Source of the DNA: Alphaproteobacteria bacterium
GTDB lineage: Bacteria > Pseudomonadota > Alphaproteobacteria > Reyranellales > Reyranellaceae
Assembly: GCA_017307275.1 (NCBI GenBank)
Contig: JAFKFK010000018.1
Location: 62,001-126,000 of the forward strand
Direction of reading: 5' to 3'
Length of the DNA: 64,000 bases
Shown: piece after piece, positions 49,966 to 58,781 of the stretch
How the letters are laid out: every line of letters begins with the position of its first letter
Numbering within the stretch: the stretch's first letter is position 1
Position numbers and translations under genes: made by a program
The notes under the pieces: generated by a model
The model's database searches: none
Told to the model about the DNA's origin: nothing
What the model saw: the letters and a program-made list of their open reading frames with translations, nothing else

Positions 49966-50582
49966 GGTGCCTTGCTCTCGAGCTGGTTGACGAAGCGGGC
50001 CTTCAGGAAATCGGCGGGCCGGCTCTGCAGGCGCTTCAGCCACACGGCGCGCGACGCCTCGTCGGTCATGACCGCACCCGTGACCTCCGTCTTCTGCCCT
50101 TCCTGATTCTTTTTGTCCTTGTCGTAGACGATCTCGTCGGCGCCCTCGCGTTGGTCACCGGCGTCGCCGCCTTTCTGCCGCATCCTCTCCGCCCGGAGCT
50201 TTGCGAGAGTCCGGTTTGCCTCGGCATCGGCCCAGCCCGGCTGCAACGCCAACGCACGGTCGTAGCGACCGACGGCATCGTCGTACTTGCCCAGCATCAC
50301 CAGCGCATTGCCTTGATCGAAGGCCGCGACCGCCGTGGCCAGACCGCCGAAAGTCTCGGCGGCTTCCTTGAACTCGCCGGCCCGGAAGTGTGCGACGCCA
50401 GCCCACATCGGGTCTGCGAAGGTTTTGGCAGCCTCGCGATAGTTTTGTTCTGCCATCAGCCGGTGGCCGCGCTGATCCGGTGTCATCCAGAGATTGGCCC
50501 AGCCGACCTGCCAGGCGCCAATCGCCAAGGCCGCGACGACCAGCGATACCACCACGGCCATCGAGGTGCCGGGCCGCTTCAT
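49962..50582 (-). CDS. Tetratricopeptide-repeat protein of the Bat operon (BatC/BatE-like)
   Basis: 206-aa protein with one N-terminal membrane anchor (about 8-30) and TPR-like repeats (QNYREAAKTF, GEFKEAAETF, GKYDDAVGRYDRALALQPGW). In many proteobacteria this part is fused to BatB; here it is separate. Its start overlaps the BatB stop by 4 bases. Confidence 0.85.
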   Translation of the reverse strand: MKRPGTSMAVVVSLVVAALAIGAWQVGWANLWMTPDQRGHRLMAEQNYREAAKTFADPMWAGVAHFRAGEFKEAAETFGGLATAVAAFDQGNALVMLGKYDDAVGRYDRALALQPGWADAEANRTLAKLRAERMRQKGGDAGDQREGADEIVYDKDKKNQEGQKTEVTGAVMTDEASRAVWLKRLQSRPADFLKARFVNQLESKAP

Positions 50583-51508
50583 GACGCAATGACCCAGCCG
50601 CGGCGGAACCAGAGCAGCGCCATAAGCGCAATAATCGGCGTCAGCCACCAGCCCGCCTCTTGCCAGCGTACCGTCTCGCCGGCGGCTACTGGCGCGCCGG
50701 GCGCATCCGCCAAGCGGCGCGCTATCGCCTCCACATCCTGATTGTCCACCGTCGCGACGACTTCGCGGGCGTCGAGCGCCGACACGGCCGCCGCGAGGCC
50801 GGCGTCGGCAGCAACGAACTGCGGCGGCGCCACGGCGAACAGGATCATCGGCGCGCCGACGGCAAACGATTTCAGCGCGGCAGCTTGGCCTGGCGCGGCA
50901 TTATCGGCGATCACAAGGATCGAGCCGCCCTGGCCACCATCCCGTAACACCTGGGCTGCGAGCTTCACCGCATCGGCCAGCCGGTCGCCTTCGCGCGGCA
51001 TGATCGCCGGCGACAGCGCCGCCGCCATGCCGATCACCACGTCGCGATCGGGTGTCGGCGGCAGGACGAGGTGGGCGGAGCCGCTATAGGCGACAAGACC
51101 GGCCGGCATGCCGTCGCGGAGCTTGAGCAGATCGGCGATCTTCTGTCGCGCGCGGTCGAGCCGCGTCGGCGCCAGATCGGGTGTCGTCATCGATGGCGTC
51201 ACCTTGAGCACGATCATCGCCGGGGCAGCCTGTTCGGCAAAAGGTGACGGTTCGCGCTGCCAGGTCGGTCCTGCTGCCGCCAAGGCCACCACACTTATAC
51301 CGGCCAGCAACAGATGATGCGGACGCAAGGCGCGCCGCGCCGTGTCACCCACGACGAGATGCTTCAACAGCGCCGGATCGATCACCTGTCGCCACCGCCG
51401 CGTCGCGTCGCTGGCCCGATGGCTCGCCCACCACAGGAGGATCGCGGGCACGAGCAGCAGCAATGCCCAGGGCCGCAGCAGATGGAAATTCTCGAAGAGG
51501 GCGATCAC
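50579..51508 (-). CDS. batB: BatB-type von Willebrand factor A protein with degenerate MIDAS
   Basis: 309-aa membrane-anchored VWA protein with two N-terminal segments and one at the C-terminus. The metal site DxSxS is replaced by KVTPS (Lys102, Thr104, Ser106), so it probably cannot bind Mg2+ in the usual way. Start is GTG, overlapping the BatA stop (GTGA). Partner of BatA. Confidence 0.88.
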   Translation of the reverse strand: MIALFENFHLLRPWALLLLVPAILLWWASHRASDATRRWRQVIDPALLKHLVVGDTARRALRPHHLLLAGISVVALAAAGPTWQREPSPFAEQAAPAMIVLKVTPSMTTPDLAPTRLDRARQKIADLLKLRDGMPAGLVAYSGSAHLVLPPTPDRDVVIGMAAALSPAIMPREGDRLADAVKLAAQVLRDGGQGGSILVIADNAAPGQAAALKSFAVGAPMILFAVAPPQFVAADAGLAAAVSALDAREVVATVDNQDVEAIARRLADAPGAPVAAGETVRWQEAGWWLTPIIALMALLWFRRGWVIAS

Positions 51509-52503
51509 GACGCCACCTTCGGGATGCGGTTCAGCCGCGGCCAACGGACGACCATCAGCGCCTGCGCCGACAACGCCACCACGATCATGGCAAGCAGCGG
51601 CACCCAGTAGAGGTCGGTGCGCGGCTGATACGTCACCGTATCGACCTTCCGTGCCTCGACCTGGTCGAGCCTCGTGTAGATGCCGGCCAGTTCGGTGCGG
51701 TCGAGAGCCCGGTAGAAGCCGCCACCGGTCACAGTCGCAATATCCTTCAACGCCGCTTCGTCGAGCTTCTCTTCACCGGCGGCTGCGGGATCGCCAATCG
51801 CCACGGTATGGATCACGATCCCCTTGTCGTGGGCAATGCGCGCCGCTTCGGCCGGCGGCACGCTGCTCGCCGTGTCGTTGCCGTCGGTCAGGGCGATCAT
51901 GGTCTTGGCCGGCGCCGTCGAGCGGGCGAACAGGTTGATGCCGAGCCCGATCGCGTCGCCCAGCACCGTGCGCGGACCGGCCATGCCGACCTGCATCTCC
52001 TGCAGCAGCGCGCGCGCCAGCTTCAGGTCGGTCGTGAAAGGCACCAGCGCGAAAGCCGCATTGCCGAACACGACGACCCCGACCCGGTCGCCCTGGCGCT
52101 TCGCCAGGAAGTCATCGAGCACCTGCTTCGCGGCCGTCAGGCGATCGACCTTGGCACCGGAGGCGTCGGTGAAGTCCTTGGTATCCATCGAGCCCGAGAG
52201 GTCGACCAGCAGCAGCAGATCCCGCGCAGGCCTTTCCCGATGGATCGGTGGCTCGAGCCATTGCGGCCGCATCAGCGCCAGGAGCGCCAACAGCCAGCAC
52301 AGCACGAGGCTTGTCGTCCGCCAGAAGCCGCGCTGGCGGGTCACGACGCCTTCGCGCGGCTGCAAGCCGGTGGCGGAGACAAGCAGCGTAAAGAACGGCA
52401 CACGCACGCCTCTCCTGCTCTCCGCATAGGCCGGCACAAGCCACCAGACCAGCGCCGGCAAGGGCAGGAGAAGGGCGAACCACGGTTCGGCGAAGGTCAG
52501 CAT
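51505..52503 (-). CDS. batA: BatA-type von Willebrand factor A protein
   Basis: 332-aa membrane-anchored VWA protein. The MIDAS is intact: LLLLVDLSGSMDTKD (Asp101, Ser103, Ser105) and IALTDGNDTAS. Two N-terminal and one C-terminal membrane segments flank the domain. It overlaps the DUF4381 gene by 7 bases. Confidence 0.93.
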   Translation of the reverse strand: MLTFAEPWFALLLPLPALVWWLVPAYAESRRGVRVPFFTLLVSATGLQPREGVVTRQRGFWRTTSLVLCWLLALLALMRPQWLEPPIHRERPARDLLLLVDLSGSMDTKDFTDASGAKVDRLTAAKQVLDDFLAKRQGDRVGVVVFGNAAFALVPFTTDLKLARALLQEMQVGMAGPRTVLGDAIGLGINLFARSTAPAKTMIALTDGNDTASSVPPAEAARIAHDKGIVIHTVAIGDPAAAGEEKLDEAALKDIATVTGGGFYRALDRTELAGIYTRLDQVEARKVDTVTYQPRTDLYWVPLLAMIVVALSAQALMVVRWPRLNRIPKVAS

Positions 52504-52931
52504 CGGTGCCGCCGGATCCAGCGGCGCGCCGCCGTCAGCACGGCCTGCTTGTCGCCCGCACCTCCGAAAGCCAGGGCTTCGAGATCGCGGCCAGCCCCTT
52601 GGGTGAACACATCGCTGCGGGCGGTACGATCGAGAAAGGCGAGCCAGTCGGCGCCCGTCAGCGACGCGACTTCGGCACGCGGCCACGCCGCCAGCGCCGC
52701 GCGTTTCAAGATGGTGGAGATATCGCCGGCGTCGGCCGTGTCGAGAGCAACGAGGGCGGCCCGCCGATAGGCATTGCGCCGGTACCGGGCCACGATCATG
52801 CCGGTGAAGATCGCCGCCATGGCAATCCCCCCGGCCAGGAGAATCCACCAGCCAGGCGCCGGCGGCCACAGGGCCACCTCGGACGGCACGACGATGTCGC
52901 GCAGGTTGGAAAGATCGGCCGGATCGCTCAT
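52497..52931 (-). CDS. DUF4381-family membrane protein
   Basis: 144-aa protein with one membrane segment (about 25-48; PPAPGWWILLAGGIAMAAIF) and a cytoplasmic helical tail. DUF4381 proteins are standard members of Bat/MoxR operons; role unknown. Nine bases after the DUF58 gene. Confidence 0.88.
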   Translation of the reverse strand: MSDPADLSNLRDIVVPSEVALWPPAPGWWILLAGGIAMAAIFTGMIVARYRRNAYRRAALVALDTADAGDISTILKRAALAAWPRAEVASLTGADWLAFLDRTARSDVFTQGAGRDLEALAFGGAGDKQAVLTAARRWIRRHRC

Positions 52932-52940
52932 GGTTTGCCC

Positions 52941-53879
52941 TCAGGCCGCCCGCCGCCGGGAAAGCCGCCGGCCGAGCTGTTCGCGGAACTGGTCGGACAC
53001 GTCGCGGCCCGTGACCAGGGGCAACACCGGAATGGCGCGCTGCAGCGAGAAGCGGGCCGCGTTGGCCCGGCGTTCGGCAAAGCCCGCCGAAAATTGCCGA
53101 CGCAGATCACGGGCCGAGAGGTCGGCTTCGATCTGACGGCTGCCATCGGTCAGGACAGTGCTTCCAATGTCCGGCAGCTCGGCCTCCAGGGGATCCGAAA
53201 TGAACACGGAAAGCGCATCGTTGTGTGCGGTGAGGCGCGTCACCTGCTTTACGCTTTCGGCATCGGCCCCCGCCGTATCGGAGATCAGGACAATCAGCCA
53301 ATCATGATGGGCAAGCCCGACAGCCCGGCGTAGCGCTTCGTTGAGCAACGCCGGATCGGATGCCTCGGCCGTCGCGGACAGCAACTGGTTGTGACGCACC
53401 ACCTCGCTCAGGATGCGCCGGACACCGCCATCGCGTGCCTCCGGCTTGATCTCGACCACACCACCTGCTTCGGAGAAGACGATGGCACCGACCCTGTCGC
53501 CCAGCGACGCGACACGAAAGGCCGAGAGCGCAGCCGCTTCGGCGGCGACGACGGATTTCATGGTGAGTCGGCTGCCGAAGAACATTGATTGTCGCTGGTC
53601 GACCAGCAGCAGGACATTGCGATCGCGTTCCTCGGTGTAGACGCGGACATGCGGCATCCCCAGCCGGGCGGTCGCGGCCCAGTCCATCGCCCGTGTATCG
53701 TCGCCTTCGGCATAGTGGCGCAGTTCCTCGAAATCGAGGCCGCGGCCGCGCAGCCGCGAGGCGTGGCGCCCTGTCAGCAGGCTATGCACCGGTTGTCGCG
53801 GCAGAAAGCTGAACCCCTTGGCGCGATGACGCAGATGCCGCAGCTCGTCGAGGGTCACATAGGCGCGTGCCTCAGTCAT
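52941..53879 (-). CDS. DUF58-family VWA-like protein
   Basis: 312-aa protein of the DUF58 family; DTRAMDWAATARLG is the DUF58 signature and LLLVDQRQSMFFGS a variant metal site. It works with MoxR ATPases. No membrane segment; cytoplasmic. Sixteen bases after the MoxR gene. Confidence 0.93.
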   Translation of the reverse strand: MTEARAYVTLDELRHLRHRAKGFSFLPRQPVHSLLTGRHASRLRGRGLDFEELRHYAEGDDTRAMDWAATARLGMPHVRVYTEERDRNVLLLVDQRQSMFFGSRLTMKSVVAAEAAALSAFRVASLGDRVGAIVFSEAGGVVEIKPEARDGGVRRILSEVVRHNQLLSATAEASDPALLNEALRRAVGLAHHDWLIVLISDTAGADAESVKQVTRLTAHNDALSVFISDPLEAELPDIGSTVLTDGSRQIEADLSARDLRRQFSAGFAERRANAARFSLQRAIPVLPLVTGRDVSDQFREQLGRRLSRRRAA

Positions 53880-53895
53880 CCGCCCTCCTCCCGCG

Positions 53896-54870
53896 TTACG
53901 CCGCCACGGCCACCTGCTTCAGGATCTCCTCGATGACGCCGTCCTTGCCGACACCGGCAGCAGTCGCCTCGTAGGAAAGCGTCAGGCGATGGCGCAGGCA
54001 GTCGGGCGCGACCGCCCGCACATCCTCCGGCAGGACATGATCGCGTCCCTGCAGCCAGGCATGGACGCGCGAACAGCGGTCCAGTGCCAGCGAGCCGCGC
54101 GGGCTGGCACCGATCGAAATCCAGTCCTTGAGCTGTTCACCATATTCCGACGGCCGACGGGTCGCGGCGATCAACGCCACGATATAGGTCTCGACCGCTG
54201 CAACACTCTTCACGCGATCGATCTCTCCGCGCGCCGCAAAGATTGCCTGCTGTTCTACCGGCGGCGGCGGTGTCGCCGTGGCCCCCTGCGCTTCTTCTCC
54301 GCGTACGAGCTTCAGCACCTTCACTTCGTCGGCGTCGCTTGGATAGTCGATGCGGATATGCATCAGGAAGCGATCCATCTGCGCCTCGGGCAGCGGATAG
54401 GTGCCTTCCTGCTCGATCGGATTCTGGGTTGCCAGCACCATGAACAGGTCGGGCAGCTTGTAACGCTTGCCCGACACCGTGACCTGGCGCTCTTCCATGG
54501 CCTCCAGCAGCGCCGACTGAACCTTGGCCGGCGCACGGTTGATCTCGTCGGCCAGCACCAGATTGCCGAACACCGGTCCCTGGCGGAACTGGAAGGTGCC
54601 TGCGCCCGCACCCTGGCTAAGATAGATCTCGCCACCTGTCACGTCGGACGGCAGCAGGTCAGGCGTGAACTGGATGCGGCTGAACTCCGACTCCAGCGCC
54701 TTCGACAGGCTCTTGATCGCGCGCGTCTTGGCCAGACCCGGCAGCCCCTCGATCAGTACGTTGCCGTTGGCCAGCAGGGCGATCACCAGCCGCTCGACCA
54801 CCCTTTCCTGGCCAATGACCGACGCATTTACCCGGCGCTGGATCTCGGCGATCTGCTCGCGCGCGCTCAT
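53896..54870 (-). CDS. MoxR-family AAA+ ATPase
   Basis: 324-aa AAA+ ATPase. Walker A is EGLPGLAKTRAI and Walker B LVLADEINRAP, with sensor TQNPIEQEGTYPLPEAQMDR. MoxR ATPases are proposed chaperones that assemble or activate VWA partners. The ATG at 54870 overlaps the DUF333 stop (ATGA); a GTG at 54879 is possible. Confidence 0.95.
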   Translation of the reverse strand: MSAREQIAEIQRRVNASVIGQERVVERLVIALLANGNVLIEGLPGLAKTRAIKSLSKALESEFSRIQFTPDLLPSDVTGGEIYLSQGAGAGTFQFRQGPVFGNLVLADEINRAPAKVQSALLEAMEERQVTVSGKRYKLPDLFMVLATQNPIEQEGTYPLPEAQMDRFLMHIRIDYPSDADEVKVLKLVRGEEAQGATATPPPPVEQQAIFAARGEIDRVKSVAAVETYIVALIAATRRPSEYGEQLKDWISIGASPRGSLALDRCSRVHAWLQGRDHVLPEDVRAVAPDCLRHRLTLSYEATAAGVGKDGVIEEILKQVAVAA

Positions 54871-55274
54871 CGTGTACACGCCCCGGCATAATAGGCGTCA
54901 GCATCGCAGGTCTTGCCGCCGGGGAGCGAACACACACCCTTTTCAACGGCCGCGGTCGGCGGCGAAGAAACGGCATAGCGGCCGCCGGTGATGGCGCAGA
55001 ACCGGCCAGCAGGCGTCACATAGCCCGTCACGCGCAACCCTCCCTTTGGGCATTCCCCGCGGAACAGCGCCCATTCCTCGCATTGGTAATTGTCGACGAA
55101 GGTGCAGACCCCGTACTGACCGCCATCGGGACGCTTTTCGATCTTGAGCGCCCCACCCTGGTCGACGCATCGCACCGAAGCCGGGTTGGCAAGTTGCGGC
55201 GGACGTTGCCCCTGAGCGGAAGCGCTACCTATTGCACTCAGCAGCACCGTACCGAGAATGATTGCTCGCCGCAA
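54867..55274 (-). CDS. Secreted protein with DUF333-like cysteine-rich repeats
   Basis: 135-aa protein with a signal peptide (MRRAIILGTVLLSAIGSASA). The mature part has ANPASVRCVDQGG ... CEEWALFRGEC, a DUF333 domain, and a second looser copy (GRFCAITGG...CDADAYYAGAC), with eight cysteines. Function unknown. It is coupled to the MoxR gene by a 4-base overlap, unusual for a Bat operon. Confidence 0.82.
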   Translation of the reverse strand: MRRAIILGTVLLSAIGSASAQGQRPPQLANPASVRCVDQGGALKIEKRPDGGQYGVCTFVDNYQCEEWALFRGECPKGGLRVTGYVTPAGRFCAITGGRYAVSSPPTAAVEKGVCSLPGGKTCDADAYYAGACTR

Positions 55275-55285
55275 AACCCTGCTCC

Positions 55286-56902
55286 CTACTTCGGCATCGC
55301 ATTCAGCGACTTCTGCATGCCCTCGACGATCTGGTCGATCGAGAAACTAGAGGCCCGCTGACTGGGCGGGTATTCCTTGAACGTCGCCAGGAATTTGCCG
55401 ACCACTTCCTGTGCCGCAAAGATGACGTAGGGCTGCGACACGAACCAGTCGTAGTAAGTGTTCGACGTGATGTCCGCCCGTTCGTAAGGGTCGGCACGGA
55501 GATCGAACAGCTTCGGCAAGCGCAGTTTGGTGAACGGCTCTGCCCACACCCTCATCGTGCCTGGCGCACGCTGCTCCTCGAAGACGATCTTCCAGTTCTC
55601 GTAGCGCAGACCGACGAGTTCGGCGTCGTCGTTGAAGTAGACGAACTCCTTGCGTGCGCTGTTGGGTTCCTTGGCGGTCAGATAAGGAAGCTGGTTGTAG
55701 CCGTCGAGGTGGACCTTGTAGGTCTTGCCGCCGGTCTGAAAGCCCTTGAGCAGCTTGTCCTTGATATCGGCCTCGCCGGCCGCCGCCACGAGCGTCGGAA
55801 ACCAGTCCAGCCCGCTCACGATCCCGTTGAACACCGTTCCTGGCTGAACGCGGCCCGGCCAGCGAATGAAGCAGGGCACACGATACGCACCTTCCCAATT
55901 GGTGTTCTTCTCGCTGCGGAAAGGCGTGGTGGCACCGTCCGGCCAGGAGTTGGCGTGCGGACCGTTGTCGGTCGTGTAGATCACCAGCGTATCGTTGGCG
56001 ATGCCGAGATCGTCGAGCTTCTTCAGGATCTGCCCAATATGGCCGTCATGCTCGACCATGCCATCGGCATATTCGGTAAGCGCCGTGAGACCAGCCGGGC
56101 TGCGCCGATCTTCCTTCACGTGCGTGCGGAAGTGCATGCGCGTGGAGTTGAACCAGCAGAAGAACGGCTTGTTGGCCTTGACCTGCCGATCCATGAAGTC
56201 GATGGCCGCCGCCGATGTCTCGTCGTCGATCGTCTCCATGCGCTTCTTGGTGAGCGGGCCGGTATCCTGAATGCGCCCATCGGCATAGGAACGGATGACA
56301 CCGCGCGGCCCATACTTCTTGCGGAACTCAGGATCCTTCGGATAGGTGCGCTGCTCGGGCTCCTCCTCCGCGTTGAGGTGATAGAGATTGCCGAAGAACT
56401 CGTCGAAGCCGTGGTTGGTCGGCAGATATTCGTCGCGATCACCCAGGTGATTCTTGCCGAACTGCCCGGTCGCGTAGCCCATCGGCTTCAGAATTTCGGC
56501 GATGGTGACGTCGCGAGCCTGCAGCCCCACCGTCGCCCCCGGAACGCCGACCTTGCTGAGGCCCGTGCGCAAGGTGCTCTGCCCGGTGATGAAGGTCGAG
56601 CGGCCCGCCGTGCAGCTCTGCTCGGCGTAGTAGTCGGTGAACATGGCGCCTTCACGCGCCAGCCGGTCGATGTTGGGTGTCTTGTATCCCATCAGGCCGA
56701 ACGTGTAGGCGCTGATGTTCGACTGCCCGACATCGTCACCGAAGATGACGAGGATGTTCAGGCGTCGGCCGCCGGCTGGGGGTTGTTGTGCCTGTGCCTG
56801 CTGCACCGTCCCGGCAAGCCCGACAGTGCCCAGTACCGACAAGGCAGTGCCCCCTAGCAGAAGCTTCCGCCGATTTGATCCGTTGTTCGTGTCATCGCTC
56901 AT
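55286..56902 (-). CDS. Arylsulfatase-family enzyme (copy 2)
   Basis: 538-aa type I sulfatase. A twin-arginine motif (NRRKLLLGG) begins the export signal. Active-site motif is SCTAGR with Cys97, to be converted to formylglycine; metal ligands include FGDDVGQSN, and the GKNHLGD motif gives catalytic Lys/His. Its substrate is unknown. It begins 9 bases after copy 1. Confidence 0.94.
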   Translation of the reverse strand: MSDDTNNGSNRRKLLLGGTALSVLGTVGLAGTVQQAQAQQPPAGGRRLNILVIFGDDVGQSNISAYTFGLMGYKTPNIDRLAREGAMFTDYYAEQSCTAGRSTFITGQSTLRTGLSKVGVPGATVGLQARDVTIAEILKPMGYATGQFGKNHLGDRDEYLPTNHGFDEFFGNLYHLNAEEEPEQRTYPKDPEFRKKYGPRGVIRSYADGRIQDTGPLTKKRMETIDDETSAAAIDFMDRQVKANKPFFCWFNSTRMHFRTHVKEDRRSPAGLTALTEYADGMVEHDGHIGQILKKLDDLGIANDTLVIYTTDNGPHANSWPDGATTPFRSEKNTNWEGAYRVPCFIRWPGRVQPGTVFNGIVSGLDWFPTLVAAAGEADIKDKLLKGFQTGGKTYKVHLDGYNQLPYLTAKEPNSARKEFVYFNDDAELVGLRYENWKIVFEEQRAPGTMRVWAEPFTKLRLPKLFDLRADPYERADITSNTYYDWFVSQPYVIFAAQEVVGKFLATFKEYPPSQRASSFSIDQIVEGMQKSLNAMPK

Positions 56903-56911
56903 GGGTAGCTC

Positions 56912-58537
56912 CTATCGCGCCTTTATCGACGCGTTCACCTTTTCCATCACCTGGTCGATAGAGAACGACGCCGCGCGCTGGCGTGGCGGGAATTCCTTGT
57001 AGGTCGCCATATAGCGGGCAACCTTGTCGACAGCCGGGAGCAGCAAGAAGGCGCGTGCCGCCAACCAGTTCTCGTAACTCACCGATGCATCCCAGGCATA
57101 TTCGAACGGATCGCTCATCAGATCGGTGATGATTGGAATGCGCATGTTGGTCGGTGGCAGTTTCCAGACATTCATGCCCGTCGCGAACTGAGCCACGAAA
57201 TTGTACTTGTAGCGTTCGTCGCGGAAGGCCATCAGCTCGCCGTCGTCGCTGAAGTAGAAGAAGTCCTTGCGCGGTGACGCTGTGGTCTCGCCTTTCAGCA
57301 CAGGAAGCTGGTTGTAGCCGTCGAGATGAACCTTGAAGGTCTTGCTCCCGACCTGAAGCCCCTTGAGCAGCTTGCCTTTGATATCCGGATCACCGCCGGC
57401 TGCCGCCACCAGAGTCGGCAGCCAGTCCTCTGCCGAAAACAGACCGTCGAGAATCGTGCCCGGCTTAATGACACCCGGCCAGCGCGCCACGCAGGGCACG
57501 CGCACGGCCCCTTCCCAGTTGGTGTCCTTCTCCGAACGGAAGGGCGAGGCGCCACCATCGGGCCACTGGTTCTTCATCGCGCCATTGTCGGTCGAATAGA
57601 TCACCAGCGTGTTGTCCGCGATCTTCTCGTCCTCGAGAAACTTCAGCAGTTCTCCAACCTGCCCGTCATGCTCGACCATTCCATCGGCCTGCAGGCCGAG
57701 GCCCGTCTTGCCGGCAGATGAAGGTTTCAGGTGTGTGTAGATGTGCATGCGCGTGGAATTGAACCAGACGAAGAATGGCTTATCGGCCTTCACTTGCCGT
57801 CCCATGAAGTCCTTGGCGGCCGCCAGGAACTCCTCGTCGACCGTTTCCATGCGTTTGCGCGTCAGAGGGCCGGTGTCGTCGATCTTGCCGTCGGCAGATG
57901 TCTTGAGCACGCCGCGCGGGCCGTACTTCTTGCGGAACTCGGGATCCTTCGGATAGTCCGGATTCTCGGGCTCCTCCTCGGCGTTCAGGTGATAGAGATT
58001 GCCGAAGAACTCGTCGAAACCATGAGCCGTCGGCAGAAACTCATCGCGATCGCCAAGATGGTTCTTGCCGAACTGCCCGCACATGTAGCCGAGCGGCTTC
58101 AGCATCTCGGCTATGGTCGGGTCTTCCTTCTGCAACCCGACGGTGGCACCGGGCAGTCCGACCTTCGTCAGGCCGGTGCGGAACGGGCATTGACCGGTAA
58201 TGAAGGCCGCACGGCCGGCCGTGCAGCTCTGCTGGCCATAGTAGGTCGAGAAGATTGCGCCTTCGTTGGCGATGCGGTCGATGTTGGGCGTGCGGAAGCC
58301 CATCATGCCCTTGTTCCAGACGCTGAGATTCCAAAGACCGATATCGTCACCGAAGATCACGAGAATGTTGGGACGACGGCCGCCGGCCCGTGGCGTCTGC
58401 TGCTGCTGCTGCTGTGCCTGCGCTACCTGGGTCGATATGCTGAGGCCTGCGGTGCCCAGCACCGAAAGCGCTGCACCGCCAAGCAAAAGGTTGCGCCGCC
58501 GACTGTCGATCTCTCGATCGCTGCGATCGCCGCTCAT
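56912..58537 (-). CDS. Arylsulfatase-family enzyme (copy 1)
   Basis: 541-aa type I sulfatase, tandem paralogue of the following gene. Tat motif SRRRNLLLGG; Cys105 in SCTAGR; FGDDIGLWN and GKNHLGD as in copy 2. GGAGG lies five bases before the chosen ATG (58537); upstream GTG is not needed. It is first in a ten-gene minus-strand run reaching BatD. Confidence 0.94.
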   Translation of the reverse strand: MSGDRSDREIDSRRRNLLLGGAALSVLGTAGLSISTQVAQAQQQQQQTPRAGGRRPNILVIFGDDIGLWNLSVWNKGMMGFRTPNIDRIANEGAIFSTYYGQQSCTAGRAAFITGQCPFRTGLTKVGLPGATVGLQKEDPTIAEMLKPLGYMCGQFGKNHLGDRDEFLPTAHGFDEFFGNLYHLNAEEEPENPDYPKDPEFRKKYGPRGVLKTSADGKIDDTGPLTRKRMETVDEEFLAAAKDFMGRQVKADKPFFVWFNSTRMHIYTHLKPSSAGKTGLGLQADGMVEHDGQVGELLKFLEDEKIADNTLVIYSTDNGAMKNQWPDGGASPFRSEKDTNWEGAVRVPCVARWPGVIKPGTILDGLFSAEDWLPTLVAAAGGDPDIKGKLLKGLQVGSKTFKVHLDGYNQLPVLKGETTASPRKDFFYFSDDGELMAFRDERYKYNFVAQFATGMNVWKLPPTNMRIPIITDLMSDPFEYAWDASVSYENWLAARAFLLLPAVDKVARYMATYKEFPPRQRAASFSIDQVMEKVNASIKAR

Positions 58538-58606
58538 GCCGACCTCCATGTCGCACAACAGGGTTGGACTTTACGTCCGGTTGTCGCCGCCGGTAAATCT
58601 CAGATT

Positions 58607-58622
58607 GCGCATAGGCATGCGC
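58607..58622. promoter_or_regulatory. Palindrome in the sulfatase/DUF3300 divergent region
   Basis: GCGCAT-aggc-ATGCGC, a perfect 6-bp inverted repeat with 4-base spacer, 70 bases upstream of the first sulfatase start, in the 244-base divergent gap to DUF3300. Possible operator; no promoter boxes could be fixed with confidence. Confidence 0.3.
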
Positions 58623-58781
58623 GACAGACCGATCTCGTGACCATCCACCGGTTGTAGCCTGGCATATTCTCGATGGGCTCACTTAGTGTGCACGGCAGGA
58701 ACGCATTTGTGATCTGGACGCTGATGCTCACTCCATCCTAGGGTGTGTTGGCAGCCGCAATTCTGGACGCGGGAGACAGAT

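Noticed and set aside
55262..56857. 531-codon plus-strand open frame opposite sulfatase copy 2
   Set aside because: Shadow; the opposite strand has the SCTAGR motif and Tat signal.
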